Shown here: in pieces, positions 5,223-12,365 of the stretch
How positions within the stretch are numbered: position 1 is the first letter of the stretch
Layout of the letters: the number at the start of each line of letters is the position of its first letter
Assembly: GCA_025774735.1 (NCBI GenBank)
Contig: JALGZU010000132.1
Location: 1 to 12,389, forward strand
Origin: a candidate division LCP-89 bacterium
GTDB taxonomy: Bacteria; Electryoneota; B3-LCP
Length of the DNA stretch: 12,389 nucleotides
Direction of reading: 5' to 3'
The notes under the pieces: generated by a model
The model's database searches: none
What the model saw: only the letters and a program-made list of their open reading frames with translations
What the model was told of the DNA's origin: nothing
Position numbers and translations under genes: made by a program

Positions 5223-6941
5223 ATGGATAAGAAGACCGCTATAGCCTTCGGGCTCATCATCCTGGTTATCCTCCTCCTGCCCTATTATTACAAAGTTGTA
5301 TTACCCCCGCAGGAACCCGCTCCGGCACCTGAACAGGCGGCGGAAACTATCGTCTCCGACTCTGTTCGCCATCAGTCCGGTGTCACTGCTGAAGTCCCGG
5401 CTGAAGCCGAGCTGATACCGGAGAGTATAGGGGTGGTGCAGGCGGCGGGAGGTTTCACAGAGGAGCAGGATCCTGAACTGGTCTTCGTGGAGACACCCCT
5501 GTACCAGATGACCTTCTCGAGTCGAGGCGGTGTGCTGGTCGGCTGCAGGCTTCTTAACTACGAAGGACAGGATGAAGGCTATGTGCAGCTTATCCGGCCG
5601 GAGGCGGAAGACAATCTGAACCTCATACTCTACCAGAAGGGCAATCCTCTCGACCTTCGCAGCGTTCGCTTCAGCGCTGACAAACGGGAGCTGTTCCTCG
5701 CCGAACACGGAGAAGGCGTCATTTCGCTCCGTGCCGAGAGCGCTGGGGGCGGCTGGATCCGCAAAACGTACACTTTCAGGGGGGATGAATACCCGCTGCA
5801 ACTGCGCGTCGAAGCGGGGGGCATCCCCGATCTGGACCCCTACTATGAGCTCTACTGGGGCGGGGGTATGGAGATCACGGAGACCGATACGTCTCAGGAT
5901 CTCTACTACGCCAAGGCGTACGCCTATATGGGTGGTGAACTGGAGAAATTTAGCGGTAAGGGGGATAAGAACCTGTCCGGCCAGGCGAACGGCCAGACGG
6001 AATGGGTTGCGCAGCGGAACAAGTATTTCGAAGTCGCTCTGATGCCCGTCTCTTCGCCCGGGAGTGGTGTCATTTTCGGGATTGATGCCGTCGAAGCGAT
6101 CGGCAAACACCGGCCCCGCATATACAGAACCGCAGTGCGTATGTCCAGCAGGCTGGACCAGGAACCTGCGTCCTTCACTGTATTCTGCGGTCCACTCGAT
6201 CAGAAGATCATCAAGTCGGTCCATCCCGGCCTTGAAGAGACCATGAATTGGGGTTGGGCCATCATCGAGCCTTTCAGCAAAGCAGTTATCTGGTCTCTGA
6301 AGGGACTGCATAAGGTCATCCCGAACTACGGCCTCGTTCTGATCATATTCTCCATCCTGGTGAAGATCATCGTCTGGCCGCTGACGCATAAATCGACCAA
6401 GGCGGCGAGCCGGATGTCGGCCGTTCAACCCAAGATGAAGGAGCTGCAGGAAAAATACAAGGGCCAGCCCGAGAAGTTGAATAAGGCTGTAATGCAACTC
6501 TATAAGGAAGAAGGAGTGAATCCTCTCTCGAGTTGCTGGCCGACGCTCCTGCAGATGCCTCTACTCTATTCCCTTTTCATCATCTTCCGGTCTACGATTG
6601 AGTTACGCAAAGAGCCTTTTATTTTCTGGATTCAAGACCTCTCAATGCCCGACACCATTCTTAACCTGCCCTTCAGCGTCCCCATGTATGGTGCCCACAT
6701 CGCCCTCCTCCCTATCTTCATGGGAGTGACGCAGATATTGATGAGCAAGGTGATGATGACCGATCCCAAGCAGAAGGCGATGATGTACTTCATGCCTGTA
6801 TTTATGGTCATGATATTTAATAACTTCCCCTCGGGATTAACACTGTACTATACCCTTTTCAACCTCTGGACCTACGCTCAACATATGTACCTGAAACGGA
6901 AAGGGATGCTGGCAGCGCCGGCGAAGCCCAGCAGGGGCTGA
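5223..6941 (+). CDS. yidC: Membrane protein insertase YidC
   Basis: This 572-residue inner-membrane insertase works with or without SecYEG. An N-terminal membrane helix (about residues 5-26, IAFGLIILVILLLPYYY) leads into a P/E-rich linker and a large periplasmic beta domain (about 85-330). The conserved insertase core follows: IPNYGLVLIIFSILVKIIVWPLTHKS (366-391, split by the groove residue), the charged hairpin with ELQEKYKG, GVNPLSSCWPTLLQMPLLYSLF (431-452), IALLPIFMGVTQIL, and FMPVFMVMIFNNFPSGLTLYY. Lys381 sits where many YidC proteins have Arg in the hydrophilic groove, so charge is kept. The two-domain architecture indicates a diderm. It is the last gene of the rpmH-rnpA-yidD-yidC operon, with a terminator 26 bases downstream. 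Confidence 0.97.
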   Translation: MDKKTAIAFGLIILVILLLPYYYKVVLPPQEPAPAPEQAAETIVSDSVRHQSGVTAEVPAEAELIPESIGVVQAAGGFTEEQDPELVFVETPLYQMTFSSRGGVLVGCRLLNYEGQDEGYVQLIRPEAEDNLNLILYQKGNPLDLRSVRFSADKRELFLAEHGEGVISLRAESAGGGWIRKTYTFRGDEYPLQLRVEAGGIPDLDPYYELYWGGGMEITETDTSQDLYYAKAYAYMGGELEKFSGKGDKNLSGQANGQTEWVAQRNKYFEVALMPVSSPGSGVIFGIDAVEAIGKHRPRIYRTAVRMSSRLDQEPASFTVFCGPLDQKIIKSVHPGLEETMNWGWAIIEPFSKAVIWSLKGLHKVIPNYGLVLIIFSILVKIIVWPLTHKSTKAASRMSAVQPKMKELQEKYKGQPEKLNKAVMQLYKEEGVNPLSSCWPTLLQMPLLYSLFIIFRSTIELRKEPFIFWIQDLSMPDTILNLPFSVPMYGAHIALLPIFMGVTQILMSKVMMTDPKQKAMMYFMPVFMVMIFNNFPSGLTLYYTLFNLWTYAQHMYLKRKGMLAAPAKPSRG

Positions 6942-6966
6942 TGCAGTTGCATAAACGAATTCCACA

Positions 6967-6989
6967 GCCCGCTGACAAGCGGGTTTTTT
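6967..6989 (+). terminator. Rho-independent terminator after yidC
   Basis: CCCGCT-GACA-AGCGGG forms a six-pair stem with a four-base loop (6968-6983), extendable by a G-T pair, followed by six T (6984-6989). It closes the rpmH-yidC operon, so mnmE is expected to have its own promoter in the 47 bases that follow; I see no clear one. Confidence 0.85.
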
Positions 6990-7036
6990 ATTGAAGCAGT
7001 ACTCTGCGGATTAAGCAACCTATTTCATGTGTAATC

Positions 7037-8398
7037 ATGCCTGAAAACACAACCATAAAAAGCGACACCATTGTGGCTCTCGCCACGCCCAGGGGCAGAG
7101 GGGCTATCGCTATCATGAGGCTCTCCGGGGAATCGGCCCTGGATATCGCAGCCTCTCTGGTGGGGGATCCCGACAGATTCCGGCAGGCGCCGCCGCAGCG
7201 CCTTCAACTGGTAGATTTACACTCCCGGGATGGCAATATTCTCGATCACGCACTCTGTGCGACTTTTTGCGAACCACACAGCTATACCGGTGAGAACGCG
7301 GTTGAATTCTACGTGCACTGCAGTCCCTTCATCATCAGCTCAGTGATCGATTGCTGCCGCGAGGCTGGAGCTCGCACGGCACAGCCCGGAGAATTTACGC
7401 AGCGAGCCTTTCTCAACGGGCGCATGGATCTGGCTCAGGCAGAAGCTGTCGCGGATTTGATTTCGGCCGAGAGTGCAGTTTCACACCGCGTCGCGATATC
7501 ACAACGTGAGGGCGTGCTTTCGAAGCGGATACAGCAGTTGCGCGACGCCATGACCGGTATCTGCGCCCTGATCGAATGCGGCATAGATTTTTCAGATCAG
7601 GATTTGCCTGTTGTCGAAAACGACGTGCTGCTCGAGCGCCTTGCGGCTGTTGAAAAGGACCTGGCGGATTTGAAGTCCACCTTCGCGAGAGGAAAACTCG
7701 CCAGGGAAGGCGCCAGCGTCGTTATCGCGGGAGCCCCGAACGTGGGCAAGTCCACGCTGTTCAATGCTTTACTGAAGGAAGAGCGAGCCATCGTCCACGA
7801 ACATCCCGGCACCACGAGGGATGCCATTGAGAGCTTTGTGGAGTGGGGTGGAGTAAGCATTCGATTGATAGATACGGCCGGTCAAGCCGATGACTTCGGC
7901 GGACCGGACGTGGCCGCTATCGAGCGCGCACGGGTGGCTTCCGAAAGCGCCGATCTGGTTCTCTGGGTGGTGGACCTCGCTTCTAATGTCCAGGATCCTC
8001 CACCCGAAACTTTGATTCAGCGATCACTGGTCATAGGCAACAAGGCGGACCTGGTTGACGATGCGACCGTCCTACATGACACTGACATCCTCCCCATCTC
8101 CGCCCTCAAACTGCAAGGTCTTAATCGAGTACAAGATGCTGTTATGGAACGACTTCTGCCTCAAGATGAACTCGAATTCGGAGAAGTTATCCTGACACAT
8201 GAGAGGCACTTTGAAGCCGTCGGGAAGGCTCTTAAGTCCGTAACCGCGGGCCGGCAGGTTATACAGAAAGGTCACGGCCACGAACTCCTGGCAGCCGACC
8301 TCCACGACGCCCTCAGCGCCCTGAGCGAGATTGTCGGGGAGATCGCACCGGACGACATTCTGAATCGCATCTTCGCAGATTTCTGCGTCGGAAAATGA
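7037..8398 (+). CDS. mnmE: tRNA modification GTPase MnmE (TrmE)
   Basis: With MnmG, MnmE installs the carboxymethylaminomethyl (cmnm5) group on U34 of certain tRNAs, using GTP hydrolysis and a folate one-carbon donor. The 453-residue protein has the N-terminal folate-binding domain (TIVALATPRGRGAIAIMRLSG; PGEFTQRAFLNGRMDLAQAEA at 117-137), the helical domain and an inserted G domain: GAPNVGKST (232-240), GTTRD (258-262), DTAG (279-282), NKAD (335-338), SAL (355-357). It ends FCVGK with the conserved Cys450. After DTAG the usual R-E/x...VE-x-x-G-I-x-R segment reads QADDFGGPDVAAIERA, placing Asp291 where the catalytic Glu (Glu282 in E. coli) is expected. ATG 7037 lacks a good Shine-Dalgarno. 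mnmG follows after a 77-base gap holding parS. Confidence 0.97.
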   Translation: MPENTTIKSDTIVALATPRGRGAIAIMRLSGESALDIAASLVGDPDRFRQAPPQRLQLVDLHSRDGNILDHALCATFCEPHSYTGENAVEFYVHCSPFIISSVIDCCREAGARTAQPGEFTQRAFLNGRMDLAQAEAVADLISAESAVSHRVAISQREGVLSKRIQQLRDAMTGICALIECGIDFSDQDLPVVENDVLLERLAAVEKDLADLKSTFARGKLAREGASVVIAGAPNVGKSTLFNALLKEERAIVHEHPGTTRDAIESFVEWGGVSIRLIDTAGQADDFGGPDVAAIERARVASESADLVLWVVDLASNVQDPPPETLIQRSLVIGNKADLVDDATVLHDTDILPISALKLQGLNRVQDAVMERLLPQDELEFGEVILTHERHFEAVGKALKSVTAGRQVIQKGHGHELLAADLHDALSALSEIVGEIAPDDILNRIFADFCVGK

Positions 8399-8415
8399 AT
8401 CCTCCGCTCTAACAA

Positions 8416-8431
8416 TGTTTCACGTGAAACA
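8416..8431. other. parS: parS centromere site
   Basis: TGTTTCACGTGAAACA is a perfect 16-base palindrome identical to the canonical bacterial parS recognised by ParB/Spo0J. ParB loads here, spreads as a CTP-dependent clamp and, with ParA and SMC, directs origin segregation. It lies in the mnmE-mnmG gap, about 4 kb from dnaA, typical for origin-proximal parS. No parA or parB is within the window. Confidence 0.93.
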
Positions 8432-8475
8432 GTCAATTTATCTAAATCAATAACGATACTTTACCTGAATCTGAC

Positions 8476-10320
8476 GTGCCAATAGATAAAATAGACGTCG
8501 TCGTCGTCGGTGGTGGCCATGCCGGCTGCGAAGCGGCATCCGCCGCCGCCCGGATCGGCTGCAGAACACTCCTCGTCACCCAGAAAGAGGCCGATCTGGG
8601 GCGCATGTCCTGCAATCCGGCCGTCGGGGGGCTGGCCAAGGGGCATCTGGTCAAAGAGATCGATGCTCTGGGCGGCATCATGGGACGTATCACGGACCGC
8701 ACTTCGATCCAGACCCGCATGTTGAACCGGTCCAAAGGGCCGGCTGTCTGGTCTCCGCGCGCCCAGTGCGACCGCTCGCTTTACTGCGAAGAGATACGCT
8801 CGGAATTGAGGGCCACGCACAATCTGGAGATCGTCGAAGATGAGGTGACCGGCCTGGTCGTTGGGAATGGGGAAGTGCGGGGCGTCATCTTGAAGGGTAG
8901 GGAAGAGCTGCCTGCCGGGTGTGTAGTTCTCTGTGGCGGCACCTTTTGGAACGGCATCATCCATATCGGTGAATGGTCTGCTCCGGCGGGGAGAATCGAT
9001 GAGCCACCCGCTGTGGGGTTATCCGATCAATTGGCGGAATTCGGTCTGCGCAGAATCCGGTTGAAAACCGGCACACCTCCTCGCTTAGACGGCAGGAGCA
9101 TCGATTTTGACCGTCTTGAAAGGCAGGACGGCGATCCAGAACCGATCCAATTCTCGCATGTTCAGCAGAATCGGAAACTTCCCCAACGCCCCTGTTATCT
9201 GGCGTACAGCAATTCGCACACTCATGAGATCCTGAAGGGGGGACTGGACCGTTCGCCCCTCTATACCGGCCGCATTAAGGGTGTTGGACCGCGCTATTGC
9301 CCCTCCATCGAAGACAAAATCGTCCGCTTTTCTGACAAGGACCGCCACCAGCTCTTCATCGAACCGGAAGGGTTGGACACGGACGAATACTATATCAACG
9401 GTTTCGCCACGTCTCTGCCCGAGGACGTTCAGATTCAAGCCCTTCGCACGGTTGCCGGCCTGGAAGATGTCACCATGAGCCGCCCCGGATACGCCGTAGA
9501 ATACGACGTGTTTCCAGCCGAGCAGCTTTTGCCTGCCCTCGAATGTCGGATGCTGAAGAATCTTTATCTGGCCGGGCAGATTAACGGTACCTCCGGGTAC
9601 GAGGAGGCGGCTGCCCAAGGATTCATGGCCGGGGTCAACGCGGCGAGATTGCTGCAGGATAAGGAGCCGGTCATCCTGAGCAGGGATCAGGCTTACATCG
9701 GCGTGCTGATCGACGATTTGATTACGAAAATACCGGAAGAACCCTACCGCATGTTCACATCCCGGGCGGAATACCGGCTTCTGCTACGACAGGACAACGC
9801 AATGCAGAGACTGGTTGATGTCGCTGAAGAGATCGGCCTGTTACCGTCGTCGACAATAGCGGATGTCCGGGCCGGCCTGGGGGTGCAGGGAGACATCTCT
9901 GCTGGCTTGCAGGCGGCGAGAGTAAGTCACGAAGGCAACCGCGTCAACGCGGCTGCTTTGCTTCGGCGGCCCGAGATCACGCTCAGCGACCTGTTGCCGA
10001 AGGAGGGATTCCCGGCTGACCTCGCGGATCTGATCACCCGGCACAACCTCCCGGCTTTTCAGGCCGAAACCGAGATTAAATATGAAGGCTACCTGGCCCG
10101 GCAGCGGTCCCAGATCGAGACCTTCGCTAAAATGGAGAAGTTCCATCTACCTGACGGCATCGACTATGTCTCGATCGGAGCACTCTCGACGGAGTCACGG
10201 CACGCCCTGAACCGCATCCGGCCCGCTACCCTCGGTCAGGCCTCGCGGATACCTGGCGTCCGGGCCTCGGACGTCGCCGTTCTGATGGTTCTCCTGGCTC
10301 GAAAGGGATCCCGATCCTGA
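8476..10320 (+). CDS. mnmG: tRNA uridine-5-carboxymethylaminomethyl modification enzyme MnmG (GidA)
   Basis: This FAD-dependent partner of MnmE acts in the cmnm5U34 wobble modification. The 614-residue protein (E. coli about 629) has the dinucleotide fold VVVGGGHAGCEAASAAAR at the N terminus, the signature GRMSCNPAVGGLAKGHLVKE (42-61), RLKTGTPPRLDGRSIDF, YCPSIEDKIVRF, GYAVEYDVFP, LAGQINGTSGYEEAAAQG, and EPYRMFTSRAEYRLLLRQDNA. The C-terminal helical domain that docks MnmE and tRNA ends with LSTESRHALNRIRPATLGQASRIPGV. GTG 8476 is the only usual start downstream of the in-frame TAA at 8443-8445; there is no clear Shine-Dalgarno, which may mean low or coupled translation. A 100-base gap with a perfect DnaA box separates it from rsmG. 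Confidence 0.97.
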   Translation: MPIDKIDVVVVGGGHAGCEAASAAARIGCRTLLVTQKEADLGRMSCNPAVGGLAKGHLVKEIDALGGIMGRITDRTSIQTRMLNRSKGPAVWSPRAQCDRSLYCEEIRSELRATHNLEIVEDEVTGLVVGNGEVRGVILKGREELPAGCVVLCGGTFWNGIIHIGEWSAPAGRIDEPPAVGLSDQLAEFGLRRIRLKTGTPPRLDGRSIDFDRLERQDGDPEPIQFSHVQQNRKLPQRPCYLAYSNSHTHEILKGGLDRSPLYTGRIKGVGPRYCPSIEDKIVRFSDKDRHQLFIEPEGLDTDEYYINGFATSLPEDVQIQALRTVAGLEDVTMSRPGYAVEYDVFPAEQLLPALECRMLKNLYLAGQINGTSGYEEAAAQGFMAGVNAARLLQDKEPVILSRDQAYIGVLIDDLITKIPEEPYRMFTSRAEYRLLLRQDNAMQRLVDVAEEIGLLPSSTIADVRAGLGVQGDISAGLQAARVSHEGNRVNAAALLRRPEITLSDLLPKEGFPADLADLITRHNLPAFQAETEIKYEGYLARQRSQIETFAKMEKFHLPDGIDYVSIGALSTESRHALNRIRPATLGQASRIPGVRASDVAVLMVLLARKGSRS

Positions 10321-10384
10321 TGCATCAAAACCTTGTTCTGAGGCGTTTGCAGGGTGCCAAAATCGGCGCTAATCCGATGACCTT

Positions 10385-10393
10385 TGTGGATAA
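10385..10393 (-). promoter_or_regulatory. Perfect DnaA box (TTATCCACA) in the mnmG-rsmG spacer
   Basis: Plus-strand TGTGGATAA is the exact reverse complement of TTATCCACA, the highest-affinity form of the box. It lies in the 100-base gap between mnmG and rsmG. A second identical box in the same orientation begins 62 bases further on. Confidence 0.65.
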
Positions 10394-10420
10394 AAACTCA
10401 AGCACGGATCGAGCCTTCAC

Positions 10421-11035
10421 ATGCTGAAAATATTGAACCTACCGTATGTGGATAACCAGGACTTTGTTCCCCTTTGTCAAGCTTACGCTAAATACGTAAG
10501 TTATTGGAATACAATAATTAACCTCGTGTCCAGTCGGGATGTTGATAACTTGTTGAGTAAGCTGATCGTCCAGTCGGTCAGGCCCCTGGAAACTCAGCAG
10601 ATTCAGGCAGGATCAAGACTCCTCGATGTGGGCAGCGGAGCGGGCATCCCCGCCTTCCCTTTGAAATTCGCACGACCGGACCTTTCGGTGACCCTGCTCG
10701 AACCAAGACGCAAGAAGATGCTCTTTCTAGGGAGGGTGGCGGAAGAGCTGGATTTACGCTCGGTCGAAGTTTTCCACGCAAGGCTGGAAGAGGTGTCAGG
10801 CCGCCCGGATTTCAGCGAAGCGTTCGACCTGATTACGACGCGCGGCACGGGCAGGGCCCTGGATCTGTTCCCGCACATGGAGCCAATGCTACGCCCTGGC
10901 GGCACCTGCTGGTTTTACAAGGGTTTAGCCGGCCCTAAAGAGGCCGATGAACTCCGCCAGACGGGAGACGTGACCGTAGAACACCTGGAATTGGATAAAA
11001 AGTTATCCCTAATTATCGTGCACAAAGATAAATAA
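10421..11035 (+). CDS. rsmG: 16S rRNA (guanine-N7) methyltransferase RsmG (GidB), divergent
   Basis: This SAM-dependent enzyme methylates G527 (E. coli numbering) of 16S rRNA. The 204-residue protein has the family's YWN-x-x-INLVSSRD segment (29-40), the SAM-binding loop LLDVGSGAGIPAFPLKFARPDL (motif I, 67-88), VTLLEPRRKKMLFLGRVAEELDL and FDLITTRGTGRALDLF. It departs from the family at usually conserved spots: the PG of G-x-PG-x-P reads PA, the H-x-x-DS patch reads LIVQS, and the R-A-x-A stretch reads RGTG. It is still a Rossmann methyltransferase. ATG 10421 has only a weak upstream site. Codons 25-45 are much more AT-rich than neighbouring genes, and a DnaA box lies inside codons 9-12. It follows mnmG, the usual gidA-gidB order. 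Confidence 0.88.
   Translation: MLKILNLPYVDNQDFVPLCQAYAKYVSYWNTIINLVSSRDVDNLLSKLIVQSVRPLETQQIQAGSRLLDVGSGAGIPAFPLKFARPDLSVTLLEPRRKKMLFLGRVAEELDLRSVEVFHARLEEVSGRPDFSEAFDLITTRGTGRALDLFPHMEPMLRPGGTCWFYKGLAGPKEADELRQTGDVTVEHLELDKKLSLIIVHKDK
10447..10455 (-). promoter_or_regulatory. Perfect DnaA box (TTATCCACA) inside 5' end of rsmG
   Basis: TGTGGATAA on the plus strand, encoding V-D-N in rsmG, is identical and co-oriented with the box at 10385-10393. TGTTGATAA at 10540-10548 is a further 8-of-9 match in the same direction. Confidence 0.55.
10993..11008. repeat. Palindrome GGATAA-AAAG-TTATCC at the end of rsmG
   Basis: The arms are perfect six-base inverted repeats inside the last codons of rsmG. 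Each arm resembles the TTATCC half of a DnaA box, but neither flank continues into CACA. It could also be a weak RNA hairpin. Confidence 0.35.
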
Positions 11036-11065
11036 GGCAGGTCTCATGCATATGCCGGGTTGGAA

Positions 11066-11755
11066 ATGAAAGTGGGAAAGAACGGAGCTGTACTGAAAAC
11101 CAGACTGAAAATGGCCCTGAGACTGCTCGAGAAGCATCAGGGCGAAAAACCCTGGCCGGGGCCGTCGGATCCGCTGGAGAGTCTCATCCTGACCCTGCTC
11201 TCGCAGAACACCAATGATACTCTGCGCGACCGGGCTTACAGCCAGTTAAAAGGCCGCTTTCCAAAGTGGGAAGATGTCGTCAGTGCCAGACAGGTCCAGG
11301 TTATGGAGGCCATCCACATCGCCGGATTGTCGCAGCAGAAGGCGGCGAGAATGCAAATGCTGCTGCGCTGGATCCGGGAAACCTTCGGAGATTATTCGCT
11401 CTCCCAGCTCGATAGTATGGGGGATGATCAGACTATCGAACTTCTGACGTCGCAGAAGGGTGTGGGCATCAAGACAGCCGCCGTGGTACTGATGGCTGCT
11501 TTTGGCCGGGATCTCTGCCCCGTGGATACGCACGTGCACCGCATCTCCCGGAGATTGGGCTGGGTGGAGGACGGAGTGACAGCGGAGAGAACCTTCTGGC
11601 AGCTACGCCCTCACATACCTGAGGGCCGGGGACATTCCCTGCACATGAACCTGCTCCAGTTCGGGCGAATGGTATGCCAGGCCAGGAAGCCGGCCTGTGC
11701 TGACTGCTTTATGTGGGATGAGTGCGAGTGGGAGGGGAAGGGGGATCAGGTGTAA
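11066..11755 (+). CDS. nth: Endonuclease III-like DNA glycosylase
   Basis: This base-excision repair glycosylase/AP lyase acts on oxidised pyrimidines. The 229-residue protein has the HhH-GPD fold: LILTLLSQNTND (about 41-52), the helix-hairpin-helix QKGVGIKTAAVV, with catalytic Lys136, and VDTHVHRISRRLG, with catalytic Asp154. At the end, Cys204-x6-Cys211-x2-Cys214-x5-Cys220 is the exact 4Fe-4S spacing of Nth. The usual HGR before the first Cys reads FGR. ATG 11066 is preferred because its ATGA overlaps the stop of a seven-codon leader (11046-11069); TTG 11060 in the same frame is the alternative. It follows rsmG after 30 bases, likely in the same transcript, where parA/parB are often found. 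An Nth-related paralogue with a shifted substrate is possible. Confidence 0.88.
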   Translation: MKVGKNGAVLKTRLKMALRLLEKHQGEKPWPGPSDPLESLILTLLSQNTNDTLRDRAYSQLKGRFPKWEDVVSARQVQVMEAIHIAGLSQQKAARMQMLLRWIRETFGDYSLSQLDSMGDDQTIELLTSQKGVGIKTAAVVLMAAFGRDLCPVDTHVHRISRRLGWVEDGVTAERTFWQLRPHIPEGRGHSLHMNLLQFGRMVCQARKPACADCFMWDECEWEGKGDQV

Positions 11756-11792
11756 ATCAGGTCTTGAAGTAATTGTTATTAATGTAATAATA

Positions 11793-11823
11793 AAACCCTG
11801 CTTCCATCGTAGAAGCAGGGTTT
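11793..11823. terminator. Bidirectional terminator between nth and apt
   Basis: AAACCCTGCTTC (11793-11804) and GAAGCAGGGTTT (11812-11823) form a perfect 12-pair stem with a seven-base loop. The A-tract on the left becomes a T-tract on the minus strand, and the right arm ends in T on the plus strand. It can stop both the plus-strand mnmE-nth transcription and the minus-strand apt transcript, with the stronger U-run (TTTTATTATTA) on the apt side. Confidence 0.85.
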
Positions 11824-11840
11824 GTTAGTTGTTGGAAAAT

Positions 11841-12365
11841 CTATTCCGTACCGTAATCGATCAGGACGCTTAATTTCCTGCCCTGCAGTTTTTCCCGGCC
11901 GGGCAGGAAGGAGAGTTCGATCAGCAAGCTGACGCCCACGACTACACCTCCCAACCGGTCGACCAGTTTGCAGGCCGCCGCGGCTGTTCCGCCGGTGGCG
12001 AGGAGGTCGTCGACGACCAGAACACGCTCGCCCTGCTGGACGGCGTCGAGGTGCATCTCGATAGAATCGGTGCCATATTCGAGTTCGTATGATTCGCTGA
12101 TGGTTTCGGCGGGCAGCTTTCCCGGCTTGCGGAACGGCACGAACGGCAGGCCGTGTTCGTAAGCCATGGCACCCCCGATGATAAAACCGCGCGATTCGAT
12201 GCCGGCGATCTTCTGCACGTTCTCGTCCTTGAACGGCTCCCACATCTGGTGGACCGCCTCCCGGAAGCCGTCTCCATCCTTCAACAGTGTGGTGATGTCC
12301 TTAAATCCGATCCCTTCCTTGGGAAAATCCTGCACGTTGCGTATCAGTTTCTCAAGATCCATCAT
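11841..12365 (-). CDS. apt: Adenine phosphoribosyltransferase
   Basis: This cytoplasmic purine-salvage enzyme converts adenine and PRPP to AMP and pyrophosphate. The 174-residue length is typical. The start is LEKLIRNVQDFPKEGIGFKDITTLL (Apt N-terminal signature). The hood region GIESRGFIIGGAMAYEHGLPFVPFRKPGKLP is diagnostic for Apt over other phosphoribosyltransferases, and VLVVDDLLATGGTAAAA (115-131) is the PRPP-binding loop. ATG 12365 is preceded by GAGGT five bases upstream; the adjacent ATG 12362 is an alternative. It is convergent to nth and points back toward the origin, so it is not part of the mnmE-rsmG cluster. Any promoter lies at or beyond the right edge of the window. Confidence 0.96.
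   Translation of the reverse strand: MMDLEKLIRNVQDFPKEGIGFKDITTLLKDGDGFREAVHQMWEPFKDENVQKIAGIESRGFIIGGAMAYEHGLPFVPFRKPGKLPAETISESYELEYGTDSIEMHLDAVQQGERVLVVDDLLATGGTAAAACKLVDRLGGVVVGVSLLIELSFLPGREKLQGRKLSVLIDYGTE

Noticed and set aside
5222..5230. TATGGATAA, 8 of 9 match to the reversed DnaA box at the yidC start
   Set aside because: Explained by the yidC start codons (M-D-K) and isolated.
5301..6497. 398-codon minus-strand open frame
   Set aside because: It is fully antisense to yidC, whose identity is certain; no recognisable domains.
8461..9618. Minus-strand open frames of 167 and 177 codons inside mnmG
   Set aside because: Antisense shadows of a well-conserved coding sequence.
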